In this document: positions 53,503-60,874 of the stretch, piece after piece | Layout of the letters: each line of letters starts with the position of its first letter | Numbering within the stretch: position 1 is the first letter of the stretch | From: Hominisplanchenecus murintestinalis | GTDB lineage: Bacteria > Bacillota > Clostridia > Lachnospirales > Lachnospiraceae | NCBI GenBank assembly: GCA_004793585.1 | Contig: SRZB01000011.1 | Coordinates: 22,022 to 86,021 of the forward strand | Reading direction: 5' to 3' | Length of the DNA stretch: 64,000 bases | Program-made: the position numbers and the translations under genes | Notes under the pieces: generated by a model | What the model was told of the DNA's origin: nothing | Seen by the model: the letters and a program-made list of their open reading frames with translations, nothing else | The model's database searches: none

Positions 53503-55038
53503 TCAATCTCCTTCCTCCATATCCATCTGCCGCCGCCTGGCAAGCATTTCTGTCACAGACGGAAACTTCTCCAGATCGGTATGGGGGAGCGCCAGCGCCG
53601 CTGTCATCATCTGAAGAAAATCCTCCACGGCTCCGAACTGAATGTATACCATTTTATCCAAAATCTCATCAATTTCGTCCAGAATACTTTTGTCCAGTAA
53701 AACTTCCACCGCACCGTCCAGAGAGGTATTCCCGGGACTTATTAAACGTGTTCTGTCTATGTCGGGATACATGCCGATAGTAACTGCCGACTCTTTGGAT
53801 ACATGCTTTCCAAATGCGCCTGAAACATAAACTTTCAAAATCTCATCCAGAGACACCCCGGATTCCATAAGCATGTATTCCACCATTGTATAAGCTGCCG
53901 CTTTTGTTCTGAGGAATTCGTCAATATCCTCCTGGAAAAAAAACAGTCCCGGCGCGTATTCTACCGCTAAACTTCCGCCTTGCCGCTCAATCAGAGGGCT
54001 TTTCTCCGGCTCCAGTTTCCCCCGCAGATCTATCCACCCATTCTTAAACAGCTCCGCCAGCAAATCTACAATACCTGAGCCGCAGATTCCCTCTGCCTTC
54101 CCTTCCCCCAAAACATGGCTGTGAATCTCCCCGTTTTCTATACGAACCCTATCAACAGCGCCCTTTACCGCCCGCATCCCGGTTCTCACCACACCACCCT
54201 CCAGAGCCGGGCCTGCCGCCCCGGCGCCGCACAGAAGAAATTCCCTGTTTCCAATAACCAGCTCGCCATTTGTCCCGATATCGAAAAAAATACACAATTC
54301 CTCTTCCTTATATATCTTTACAGCTGCCAGGCCGCTGGTAATATCTCCTCCCAGATAGTTAGATTTACCCGGATAACAGAACACATAGCCATTCACCGGA
54401 ATTCCAATCTCTATTCCCTTCAGAAATCCGGGCTGGTCTGCCCAAACCGCATAAGGGGCAGCAAACACGCAGAACGCATCCAGCCCTAACAGGAAATGAA
54501 CCATCGTCGTATTTCCTGATACCGTCATCTGGATGCATTCTTCCGGCCGAATCCCCACCGTTTCCTCTATTTCTTTTAGATTTTCCAAAATCGTATCTAC
54601 AGCCGCCGAACGCATCTTTTCTAACGCCTCAGGAGAATCTTTACAATAAAAAATCCTCGTCAGGATGTCTGTTCCATACGCAATCTGCCGATTGTAATGG
54701 CCAGACTCTGCCAGAACCTGCCCTGTACAACAGTCCACCAGTCTTGTCACCACTGTTGTGCTTCCCAGGTCCGTAGCCAGTCCATAATGCTTTGCACTGG
54801 TATCTCCTGCCTCCAGACGGGTCACCATCCACCCGCTTCCTTCCCATGCAAGGGAAACCGTCACTTTCCAGCCTTCCGTTTCACACAATGGATAAAGTTC
54901 CTTCAACGACGCCAAAGACATGCGCGCTTCAATTCCTTCGGCACGCAGTCCCTCTATTATCCTCATCTGGCCTGAGCGGTTATCCTCTTCCGTAGGTTCG
55001 TCCAGTTCCAGATAAATTTTTCTGCTGATTCCTTTCAT
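53503..55038 (-). CDS. ASKHA-type ATPase related to corrinoid activation protein RACo, without the ferredoxin domain
   Basis: 511 residues. ASKHA signatures: GLATDLGSTTVVTRLVD (phosphate 1), FFDIGTNGELVIGN (phosphate 2), GAGAAGPALEGGVV, GICGSGIVDLLAELF, and VSGAFGKHV (adenosine region). This is the DUF4445/RACo C-terminal fold. Established: RACo-type proteins use ATP to reduce cob(II)alamin in corrinoid iron-sulfur proteins or methyltransferases and carry an N-terminal [2Fe-2S] domain. Here the first 80 residues have no such Cys cluster. So electrons would need to come from a partner, or the protein does something else. Ends overlapping the next gene's start. 23 bases after ftsW. Confidence 0.82.
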   Translation of the reverse strand: MKGISRKIYLELDEPTEEDNRSGQMRIIEGLRAEGIEARMSLASLKELYPLCETEGWKVTVSLAWEGSGWMVTRLEAGDTSAKHYGLATDLGSTTVVTRLVDCCTGQVLAESGHYNRQIAYGTDILTRIFYCKDSPEALEKMRSAAVDTILENLKEIEETVGIRPEECIQMTVSGNTTMVHFLLGLDAFCVFAAPYAVWADQPGFLKGIEIGIPVNGYVFCYPGKSNYLGGDITSGLAAVKIYKEEELCIFFDIGTNGELVIGNREFLLCGAGAAGPALEGGVVRTGMRAVKGAVDRVRIENGEIHSHVLGEGKAEGICGSGIVDLLAELFKNGWIDLRGKLEPEKSPLIERQGGSLAVEYAPGLFFFQEDIDEFLRTKAAAYTMVEYMLMESGVSLDEILKVYVSGAFGKHVSKESAVTIGMYPDIDRTRLISPGNTSLDGAVEVLLDKSILDEIDEILDKMVYIQFGAVEDFLQMMTAALALPHTDLEKFPSVTEMLARRRQMDMEEGD

Positions 55039-55061
55039 CTGAATTCTCCCGGTTTTTAAAT

Positions 55062-56336
55062 TTACTGCGCTTTCCTACGCTCCGGACGCAGTCCTCTCTG
55101 CGGATTCTGCGCCGGCTGCCCTGACACATTCTCTGCCGTCTGGAACTCAATCTGTTTCGAAACACTGAGAGCCAGAGCCATCTCTACCATCAAAAACACA
55201 ATAGACGTCCCGCCATAGCTCACAAATGGAAGCGTGATACCTGTGGTTGGAATCATGTTTAATACCACTGCAATATTCAGAACCACCTGAAGCGCAATAT
55301 GCGCAAAAATCCCGGTAACAATCAGTGACCCCAAAAGATCCGGCGCATTCTGTGCAATAAACATCAACCTGTACAGCATAAAAATAAACATCAGTGTCAG
55401 CATCGCCGCACCAAAAACCCCCAGCTCTTCACAGATAATCGCAAAAATCATATCATTCTGTGCTTCCGGCACTGCTGACAATTTCTGAATACTATTTCCC
55501 AGTCCTTTTCCGAAAAATCCGCCGGAACCAATGGCATACAGCCCTTGCATAACCTGATAGCCGCCCGCTGAAGAATAAGTCTCCGGATCCACCCATACCA
55601 GGAGCCGGTTCAGACGGTTCTGCAGAGAACCTCCGCTTTCCAGGCTTCCTACAAAATGAGCAAACCACTCAGACTCCGCAAATCTTCGTACAGCATATAC
55701 GGCAGCTACGATAGCCCCGCCTCCCAAAATAACAAACCGCTTTGCTCGCGGATGCGTCACCCCCAGCAGAACAATCGTGATTCCGGCTATAATAATCGCC
55801 GTGCTCAGGTTACTCGTAAAATAAAGCGTACAAATAGAAGTGACTGCCCCCAGGAGAAGCACCATCGCCGGAGCCTTAAAACCTCTTATTTTCCTTCCCA
55901 TCTTCACAATTACCACAGGCAGCAAAAGGATAATTGCCACCTTGCCAAACTCAGCCGCCTGAAAAGACACGCCGCCTACATAAATCCATCTGGTCGCACC
56001 ATTCGCGGAGCGCCCGATAAATTTTGTAATAATGATTAAAAAATTTGCCGCCAAATATGCAATCCCTGCAAATTTGGCATAAAAATGATAATCAATCTGA
56101 GACGCAATCAACACGCCGGCCAAACATACCGCACAAATCTTCGCCTGTTTGCCGAAATACTCCATGTCCTTCGCGGCTTTTTCTGTTATCTGTGCCCGGT
56201 AGGCGCTGGCGCTGTACAGCATAATCAGTCCAAAACATGTAAGCAGAATCACAATTGCCAGCAGATTATAGTCATAATACCGCCGGCCTCCGCCTTTTAC
56301 TCTCTTTTCATGGGATTTCCCTCTTGCTTGATTCAT
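55062..56336 (-). CDS. ftsW: SEDS peptidoglycan glycosyltransferase FtsW/RodA type
   Basis: 424 residues with about ten membrane helices starting at LLAIVILLTCFGLIMLYSAS. Family signature: QVMQGLYAIGSGGFFGKGLG and PEAQNDMIFAIICEELG, plus TGITLPFVSYGGTSIV. SEDS proteins polymerise lipid II together with a class B PBP. FtsW is preferred to RodA by the C-terminal basic tail and neighbours, but this is not certain. I chose the ATG at 56336 because AGGAG is 7 bases upstream; the longer frame would add a Cys-rich leader of 42 residues with no ribosome binding site. Confidence 0.92.
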   Translation of the reverse strand: MNQARGKSHEKRVKGGGRRYYDYNLLAIVILLTCFGLIMLYSASAYRAQITEKAAKDMEYFGKQAKICAVCLAGVLIASQIDYHFYAKFAGIAYLAANFLIIITKFIGRSANGATRWIYVGGVSFQAAEFGKVAIILLLPVVIVKMGRKIRGFKAPAMVLLLGAVTSICTLYFTSNLSTAIIIAGITIVLLGVTHPRAKRFVILGGGAIVAAVYAVRRFAESEWFAHFVGSLESGGSLQNRLNRLLVWVDPETYSSAGGYQVMQGLYAIGSGGFFGKGLGNSIQKLSAVPEAQNDMIFAIICEELGVFGAAMLTLMFIFMLYRLMFIAQNAPDLLGSLIVTGIFAHIALQVVLNIAVVLNMIPTTGITLPFVSYGGTSIVFLMVEMALALSVSKQIEFQTAENVSGQPAQNPQRGLRPERRKAQ

Positions 56337-56528
56337 TCCAAAACTCCTATATCCGGCAGATATTTTCCATACCCTCAAACAACACGCCAAACATCCATGC
56401 CTGCACTGCAAAATCACTGCTCTTTCAAGGTACGGACGCTTAACTTCTTTCCGAATTATCATAACACACTTTTTCCAAAAAGCAAACTGCTTATATCATA
56501 ACCTTTCCGCACTTGAAAATCAGTGAAA

Positions 56529-56580
56529 TATCAAAAGGCCTCCTTATGATAATTTATTTCATCATAGAAGACCTTTGATA
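56529..56580 (-). terminator. Hairpin downstream of rpiB
   Basis: TATCAAAAGG (56529-56538) and CCTTTGATA (56572-56580) with inner ATGAT/ATCAT pairing form an imperfect long stem after the rpiB stop codon (minus strand). The tail is TTTTGATATTT, not a pure T-run, so the call as terminator is tentative. Confidence 0.5.
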
Positions 56581-56603
56581 ACGCCTGACAATAAAACACC
56601 TTA

Positions 56604-57062
56604 TTATTTTTCAACATATTTCTGTTTCTTTTCAATCTCTGTAAGATAGGACACCCTCATGTCGTGCCGCCCACCTTCATACTCTGTCTCCAGCCAGCCG
56701 TCCACAATCGCTTTTGCCGTCTCGATTCCGATGATACGTGCTCCGAATGCAAGCACATTGCTGTTATTATGCTGTTTGGAAAGCCGCGCTGTCACCGGCT
56801 CGCTGCACACGCAGGCACGGATGCCGTTCACCTTGTTTGCCGCCAGCGAAATCCCTACGCCGGTGCCGCAAATAAGCACTCCATAGTCTGCTTCTTTCGA
56901 AGCTACAAGGTTCGCAACCTTTTCGCCATACTCTGCATAGTTGCAGCTCTCATTTGTATCTGTTCCCACATTTATTATCTCATACCCCTTTCCCTCCAGA
57001 TATTTGACGATTTCATTTTTCATTTCTACTGCCGCGTGGTCATTCCCGATTGCCAGTTTCAT
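56604..57062 (-). CDS. rpiB: Ribose-5-phosphate isomerase B
   Basis: 152 residues. MKLAIGNDHAAVEMKNEI, then GVLICGTGVGISLAANKVNGIRAC with the catalytic Cys, and NNSNVLAFGARIIG. RpiB/LacAB family; RpiB is preferred since there is no lacB partner. It interconverts ribose-5-P and ribulose-5-P. AAAGGAG precedes the ATG; the first 23 bases overlap the end of mscL. Confidence 0.94.
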   Translation of the reverse strand: MKLAIGNDHAAVEMKNEIVKYLEGKGYEIINVGTDTNESCNYAEYGEKVANLVASKEADYGVLICGTGVGISLAANKVNGIRACVCSEPVTARLSKQHNNSNVLAFGARIIGIETAKAIVDGWLETEYEGGRHDMRVSYLTEIEKKQKYVEK

Positions 57063-57498
57063 CCTTTATCTCCTTTCTTTCTAAATCTTCTTCCAGAATT
57101 GATGTACAATGCGGACACCTTACCGCCTCCAGCGCTATCTCGCTCCTGCAAAACGGACATGTCTTCGTTCTGGGCGCCGCTGTTTCTTCCCTAGGCTTCA
57201 TCCTTGATGACGCGGCGTTCATAGCTTTAACAATACTGAAAATCACCAACGCCATGATAAGGAAATTAATAATTGCCGTGATAAATTTCCCATAGTTCAG
57301 TGTCACTTCCCCCATAAGCGTAACACTCAGCTTGTCAAAATTCAGCCCGCCAAACAGTCCCAGAACCGGAGAAATGATATCCTCTACCAGCGATGATACG
57401 ATTCCCGTAAAAGCGCCTCCTATAATGATACCAACTGCCATATCCATGACATTCCCCCGACTGATAAATGTCTTGAACTCCTTCCAGAATTTTTTCAT
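57040..57498 (-). CDS. mscL: Large-conductance mechanosensitive channel with C-terminal zinc ribbon
   Basis: 152 residues. N-terminal helix MKKFWKEFKTFISRGNVMD, TM1 MAVGIIIGGAFTGIVSSLVE, a periplasmic-side loop, and TM2 FITAIINFLIMALVIFSIVK, as in MscL. Where other MscL proteins end in a short helical bundle, this one continues with CPFCRSEIALEAVRCPHC, a zinc-ribbon pair on the cytoplasmic side. The channel opens on osmotic downshift. The ATG at 57496-57498 follows a GGAGAGG-rich stretch; the 67-codon extension is not used. Overlaps rpiB by 23 bases. Confidence 0.93.
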   Translation of the reverse strand: MKKFWKEFKTFISRGNVMDMAVGIIIGGAFTGIVSSLVEDIISPVLGLFGGLNFDKLSVTLMGEVTLNYGKFITAIINFLIMALVIFSIVKAMNAASSRMKPREETAAPRTKTCPFCRSEIALEAVRCPHCTSILEEDLERKEIKDETGNRE

Positions 57499-57541
57499 TC
57501 CGCCTCTCCTCTTCTTATGTATTTTCTGAATCCTTGCTTTT

Positions 57542-57570
57542 ATTATAAAGTATTTTTTTCTGTTTCGCAA
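57542..57570 (-). promoter_or_regulatory. Promoter of mscL-rpiB
   Basis: TTGCGA (57570-57565), 17-base spacer, TATAAT (57547-57542) on the minus strand, 44 bases upstream of the mscL start. The remaining 270 bases up to carD carry the carD leader and no other gene. Confidence 0.75.
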
Positions 57571-57758
57571 TTTTTTTCCTGCATTTTCGTCACAAAAGTC
57601 CTCACTGTATAGACCACATGGAAATGCCCCATGTGTACAAAAATCTTTTTTCCCATTTAATAGATGTCTGAACTGTAAAATAAAATTTATTTTTTCCAAA
57701 AAAACACTGACATTTTTATCAACAATGTGATATGCTTAGAATATATAAAAAATGCAAT

Positions 57759-57818
57759 TGTCCGGAACTTAACAAATCTATACAGAGCCTTCCTGGTTTT
57801 AAAGTACATTACCGGACA
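57759..57818 (+). promoter_or_regulatory. Inverted repeat in the carD leader
   Basis: TGTCCGG (57759-57765) and CCGGACA (57812-57818) can pair across a 46-base loop, ending 5 bases before the AAGGAGG of carD. It may be a leader structure limiting translation, or an operator. TTGTCC (57758-57763), 17-base spacer, TACAGA is a possible but weak promoter overlapping it; an AT-rich TGATATGCT (57728-57736) upstream is an alternative -10. Confidence 0.45.
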
Positions 57819-57839
57819 TCTGCTTAAGGAGGGATAAAT

Positions 57840-58367
57840 ATGTTTCATGTAGGAGAATTTGTTGTCTATGGCTCACAGGGCGTATGCAAAGTAACTGACG
57901 TGGGATGCCTGAACTTACCAGGCGCTCCCGATGACCGTCTCTATTATACGCTGGAGCCGTGCCACATACTAGGTGGGAAAGTTTTCACTCCGGTAGACAA
58001 CCAGAAAGCGATTATCCGCCCGGTTATCAGCAAAGACGAAGCTATAGCGCTGATTGACGATATGACAGATATCGAGACACTGTGGGTTCCCGATGAAAGA
58101 AAACGAGAATCTTATTACAAAGATGCCCTCAGGAAATGTGACTGCCTGGAGCTGGTCAAAATCATAAAAACCACGTACCTCAGAAAACAATCCAGGGTGG
58201 CTGCCGGAAAAAAAGTGACTACAGGGGATGAAAAATATCTCCATCTCGCTGAATCAAACCTCTATGGAGAGCTTGCCGTCGCCCTGGATATGGAACAGGA
58301 ACAAGTAAAGCAGTTCATCATAGACCGCATAAAAGACACTCAGGAAGCTGATGCGGAAATTAGCTGA
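57840..58367 (+). CDS. CarD-family transcriptional regulator
   Basis: 175 residues. N-terminal Tudor-like RNA-polymerase-interacting domain (FHVGEFVVYGSQGVCKVTDV, then the loop KVFTPVDNQKAIIRPVIS) and a helical DNA-binding C-terminus (RKQSRVAAGKKVTTGDEKYLHLAE). CarD stabilises RNA polymerase open complexes, especially at rRNA promoters (known from Mycobacterium; in clostridia also named CdnL-like). Lone plus-strand gene among minus-strand genes; AAGGAGG before the ATG. The 3' end overlaps pdaA convergently by 28 bases. Confidence 0.9.
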   Translation: MFHVGEFVVYGSQGVCKVTDVGCLNLPGAPDDRLYYTLEPCHILGGKVFTPVDNQKAIIRPVISKDEAIALIDDMTDIETLWVPDERKRESYYKDALRKCDCLELVKIIKTTYLRKQSRVAAGKKVTTGDEKYLHLAESNLYGELAVALDMEQEQVKQFIIDRIKDTQEADAEIS

Positions 58368-59161
58368 TCTAGAGACTTAAATGAGTATCCCATTTCTTCC
58401 CATTTTGTCAGAAGTTCATCAAGAATCTGTCCATTTGTGCTTGAAGTATTATGTAGGAGGACGATCGCTCCCGGATGGATGCGTCCAAGAAGTTTCTCAA
58501 AAGCTTCTTCCCGGCTCGGCTGTTTGTCCTGATACCAATCCACATAGGCAAGGCTCCAGAAAAAGGTATGGTATCCCAAATCTTTTGCCATCTGTAGATT
58601 ATCTGTACTGTATTTCCCCTGTGGGGGCCGATAGTATTTAATCATGTCCTTACCCGTGAGTTCCCTGTAAATCGACTCCACATCCTGAAGTTCTTTTGAA
58701 AATGTATCCAGTGTGGAAATTTTTGACATGTCTGGATGATGGTATGTATGGTTACCGACCGTATGTCCCTCTTCTGCCATCCGCTTTACCATGTCAGGCG
58801 AATCCCGTATAAAAGTTCCTACCACAAAAAATGTGGCGGGTACGTTATGTTTTTTCAGCGCATCCAGTATCAGGGGCGTATTGCCGTTTTCATAGCCGCA
58901 GTCAAAGGTGAGGTAGAGCACTTTCTCTTCCGTATCCTCGGCATAGTAGGCGTCATACTGCTCCAGTTCTTGGACAGATGCATTTGCTATGGGCGGCTGT
59001 CCTTCCTCCTGAAAGCTCAAGCCCCAGTTGTCTGCTTCAGGCTGCACCCTGGAACTCGCTGCAGGTGAAAAGCGGCTTGCCGCCAGCCGTCCGGCAAAAA
59101 ACGCCAGCAGGAAAATCAGGGCAATTTTCGTTAGTCCGAGAAGTTTTTGTTTATTAACCAT
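58340..59161 (-). CDS. pdaA: PdaA-type polysaccharide deacetylase
   Basis: 273 residues. N-terminal signal anchor (ALIFLLAFFAGRLAAS). NodB domain with TFDCGYENGNTP, HTYHHP (metal His pair), YRPPQGKYS, and LLHNTSSTN. Only one Asp in TFD, as in Bacillus PdaA (TFDNGYENG). PdaA removes acetyl from muramic acid so that muramic-delta-lactam of the spore cortex can form, so this gene hints that the organism sporulates or descends from sporulating ancestors. GGAG precedes the ATG. Convergent overlap with carD. Confidence 0.9.
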   Translation of the reverse strand: MVNKQKLLGLTKIALIFLLAFFAGRLAASRFSPAASSRVQPEADNWGLSFQEEGQPPIANASVQELEQYDAYYAEDTEEKVLYLTFDCGYENGNTPLILDALKKHNVPATFFVVGTFIRDSPDMVKRMAEEGHTVGNHTYHHPDMSKISTLDTFSKELQDVESIYRELTGKDMIKYYRPPQGKYSTDNLQMAKDLGYHTFFWSLAYVDWYQDKQPSREEAFEKLLGRIHPGAIVLLHNTSSTNGQILDELLTKWEEMGYSFKSLDQLISASAS

Positions 59162-59232
59162 AGAAAAATCTCCAGATTTTTTTCCTTACAGTATATTATC
59201 TCCGACTAAAAAACATGTATAAAAAAAAGTAC

Positions 59233-59261
59233 TTGCAAAATGCCGTAAAAAAAGATATAAT
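59233..59261 (+). promoter_or_regulatory. tRNA-Thr promoter
   Basis: TTGCAA (59233-59238), 17-base spacer, TATAAT (59256-59261), 35 bases before the mature tRNA 5' end. Confidence 0.82.
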
Positions 59262-59296
59262 AATCCAGTCAGCAGTTACATGGTACTGCAGGACAG

Positions 59297-59369
59297 GCTG
59301 AAATAGCTCAGTTGGTAGAGCACTTCACTCGTAATGAAGGGGTCGAGGGTTCAAGTCCCTTTTTCAGCT
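59297..59369 (+). tRNA. trnT: tRNA-Thr (anticodon CGU)
   Basis: 73 bases fold as a cloverleaf: acceptor GCTGAAA/TTTCAGC, D arm GCTC/GAGC, anticodon stem CTTCA/TGAAG with loop CTCGTAA (anticodon CGT), T arm GAGGG-TTCAAGT-CCCTT. CCA is not encoded. It reads ACG. The 3' end lies exactly where the gene content changes from core to mobile-element remnants, a common situation for tRNA genes used as integration sites. Confidence 0.95.
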
Positions 59370-59373
59370 TTTT

Positions 59374-59401
59374 AAAAAGTCTTGGTTTTCAAGGCTTTTT
59401 T
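59374..59401 (+). terminator. tRNA-Thr terminator
   Basis: AAAAAGTCTTG (59374-59384) pairs with CAAGGCTTTTT (59390-59400), one G-T wobble, 5-base loop, T-run. Confidence 0.9.
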
Positions 59402-59681
59402 CATTTTCTGCATAGTGAAAGCCGCCCATTGTGCCAATTGGTTGGCACGGGCGGCAGTTACTTTTTCCCTTGGCTGCCCCGCTGCATGGCAGCCGATAAA
59501 TGGCATACGGCAGCGGGCAGAGAAGGGAACGGATATTGAAGAATATTGAATCCAAACGCTATATTGACGGACAGCTTAAGCTTTGCACAGGTCTTCTCTG
59601 ACCTGCGTACTCGATTTGGGTACTCAGCTTATCTTCATCATTCCCGCTGCGGGAAATTTTCCCCTGAGTGGATGCACACTG
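59402..59681. other. Noncoding stretch rich in inverted repeats right of tRNA-Thr
   Basis: No supported gene. Palindromes: GCCGCCC/GGGCGGC (59421-59455) with GTGCCAA/TTGGCAC inside; CTGCCCCGCTGC/GCAGCGGGCAG (59474-59520); CAGGTC/GACCTG around 59585-59605; CCCGC/GCGGG near 59640. Two GTACTC copies lie near 59608 and 59622. A short open frame (from about 59536, plus strand, about 21 codons, KNIESKRYIDGQLKL) resembles nothing that I can name. The density of palindromes suits a mobile-element end or transfer region. Confidence 0.5.
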
Positions 59682-60126
59682 TTAGATATCCAGTCCGGCG
59701 AAGTTGATACAGAATCCCGGATAAATACCCGCCTGAACGGAATCTTTAAAAGAATACTCTAAAGTGTCCTCTGTCTCAAAGTTATATACAGTAATGCGGT
59801 TCTTGTCAGGGTCAACAATCCAATCCGGTGCACCGTTACAGCCCCTTGTCTGTGAGCTTATTGCGGTCACATATGACGCTAAGTTCGGCATAGTTCCTAT
59901 CATCTGCGTTCAGAAACACGGCAAGCGGTGCGATATAGGGTTCACATGAACCATTGTTTAAGTCAATGTAATCGGCAATTTTCCGGTAGAGCATTCCAGC
60001 AAGTTTCTGATGCTTTCTTGAGGGAGCCATGTAATAGAGCTGGTCGTCAATCAATTCCGCCCTGGTTCCCTCCGGGAGTGCATAGATATCCTCAATGATG
60101 TAAATATTCGATTGTGCTAATGCCAT
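59682..60126 (-). pseudogene. Broken Uma2-family (PD-(D/E)XK-like) protein gene
   Basis: The N-terminal frame starts MALAQSNIYIIEDIYALPEG, with AELIDDQLYYMAPSRKHQ and AVFLNADDRNYAELSVICDR, typical of the Uma2/DUF820 family. After KLTDKG an extra base in a run of four C on the plus strand (59842-59845) shifts the frame. The rest continues in the other frame as GCNGAPDWIVDPDKNRITVY and ends near NFAGLDI. Intact relatives have about 40 residues between GAPDWIVE and YWIVDPDKNR; here the two WIV copies are fused, indicating a deletion. AAAGGA precedes the ATG. It is therefore inactive. These genes are common in clostridial accessory DNA; function unknown. Confidence 0.85.
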
Positions 60127-60171
60127 GATATCACATCCTTTCCCAGTTAGTGTTTGGTTGATGGGGTAAAG

Positions 60172-60393
60172 TTATTCGGTCTGCCAGGTGTCTGGAACAT
60201 ATTCCATTAAGTCCCCCGGCTGGCAGTCAAGCAGCTTGCAGAGTTTTTCAAGTGTTTCACCACCAAGATTTCCTTTGCCGTTTTTAAGGTTGTAATATGT
60301 TTGCTGCCCTATTATTTTATTTTGGCGCAGGTAGTAAGTGGTTACATTCTTTTCTTCTAATAACTTAAATAATTTGTCGTAGCTGATAGCCAT
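60172..60393 (-). CDS. Small XRE-family helix-turn-helix regulator
   Basis: 73 residues. MAISYDKLFKLLEEKNVTTY, IIGQQTYYNLKNGKG and LEKLCKLLDCQPGDLMEYVP match the XRE/YozG-type HTH regulators that accompany toxin-antitoxin, phage and transposon genes. AAAAAGG lies ahead of the ATG at 60391-60393; the open frame upstream has no ribosome binding site. It probably represses its own promoter. It is 45 bases upstream of the broken Uma2 gene and may once have been co-transcribed with it. Confidence 0.88.
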   Translation of the reverse strand: MAISYDKLFKLLEEKNVTTYYLRQNKIIGQQTYYNLKNGKGNLGGETLEKLCKLLDCQPGDLMEYVPDTWQTE

Positions 60394-60464
60394 ATAAGCA
60401 CCTTTTTTCTCTAAATTTAAATGGGTGCGGCAAATTATAGATATGCCTTTTCCATTATGCGCAT

Positions 60465-60493
60465 ATTTTAACATAAAGTATACACTCTTACAA
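60465..60493 (-). promoter_or_regulatory. Promoter and possible operator of the XRE gene
   Basis: TTGTAA (60493-60488), 17-base spacer, TAAAAT (60470-60465) on the minus strand. The inverted repeat ACACTTGTAAGAGTGT (60497-60482) spans the -35, and AAGTGTATA recurs at 60515-60523, as expected for an autorepressor operator. Confidence 0.65.
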
Positions 60494-60589
60494 GTGTGCA
60501 ACATGTGCAAATATAAGTGTATATTTTCCGGTCTGCTTACCTATTACTTATCCTTTTAAAAATGAAATTGCACTGTTTTTGTAAACCAG

Positions 60590-60825
60590 GCAAAAGAAAA
60601 AGGCCTGACAAAATACAGGTGCTATTAACACCTATACTTCGTCAGGCCTTGCTCACTACTTACTGTGTGGCGATTCGCTCAGTACGAATTTTCTTCTTAT
60701 GAAAGCTGACTGCTACAACTACTTTACAGATTGCTATCCATATCACAGCCTAGGCCTCGCTTGTTTATGTAAACAGGTCAACGGCTATTTTTAGGCCTAG
60801 CTGATAGCACTGTTTCCATGCACTC
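60590..60825 (-). ncRNA. Candidate structured noncoding RNA of about 235 nt
   Basis: A 480-base stretch without any credible gene holds a transcription-unit-like layout on the minus strand: -10 TATAAT (60837-60832) with no clear -35; a stem CAGCTAGGCCT/AGGCCTAGGCTG (60803-60793 with 60757-60746) enclosing GTTTACATAAAC; a small hairpin ATTCG/CGAAT; and a terminator in which AAGGCCTGAC (60650-60641) pairs with GTCAGGCCTT (60609-60600), with AGGTG/CACCT inside, followed by TTTCTTTT. GGCCT occurs in both long stems, so alternative pairing between them is possible. No open frame of note. Class unknown: a defence-linked RNA of abiF or type III toxin-antitoxin kind, or a regulatory RNA, are possibilities. 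Confidence 0.5.
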
Positions 60826-60874
60826 GACCTTATTATACCGGAAAATTCAGCATCAAAAGGTAGAAGCAATCATT

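Noticed and set aside
57499..57699. N-terminal extension of mscL by 67 codons
   Set aside because: No ribosome binding site, and it covers the mscL promoter; the protein aligns with MscL only from the ATG at 57498.
59370..59545. Open frames on both strands just right of tRNA-Thr
   Set aside because: They run across the tRNA terminator and strong palindromes and resemble no protein; treated as noncoding.
60590..60825. Retron msr-msd or CRISPR tracrRNA identity for the RNA candidate
   Set aside because: No reverse transcriptase, Cas gene or repeat array is present in the window, so these specific labels cannot be supported.
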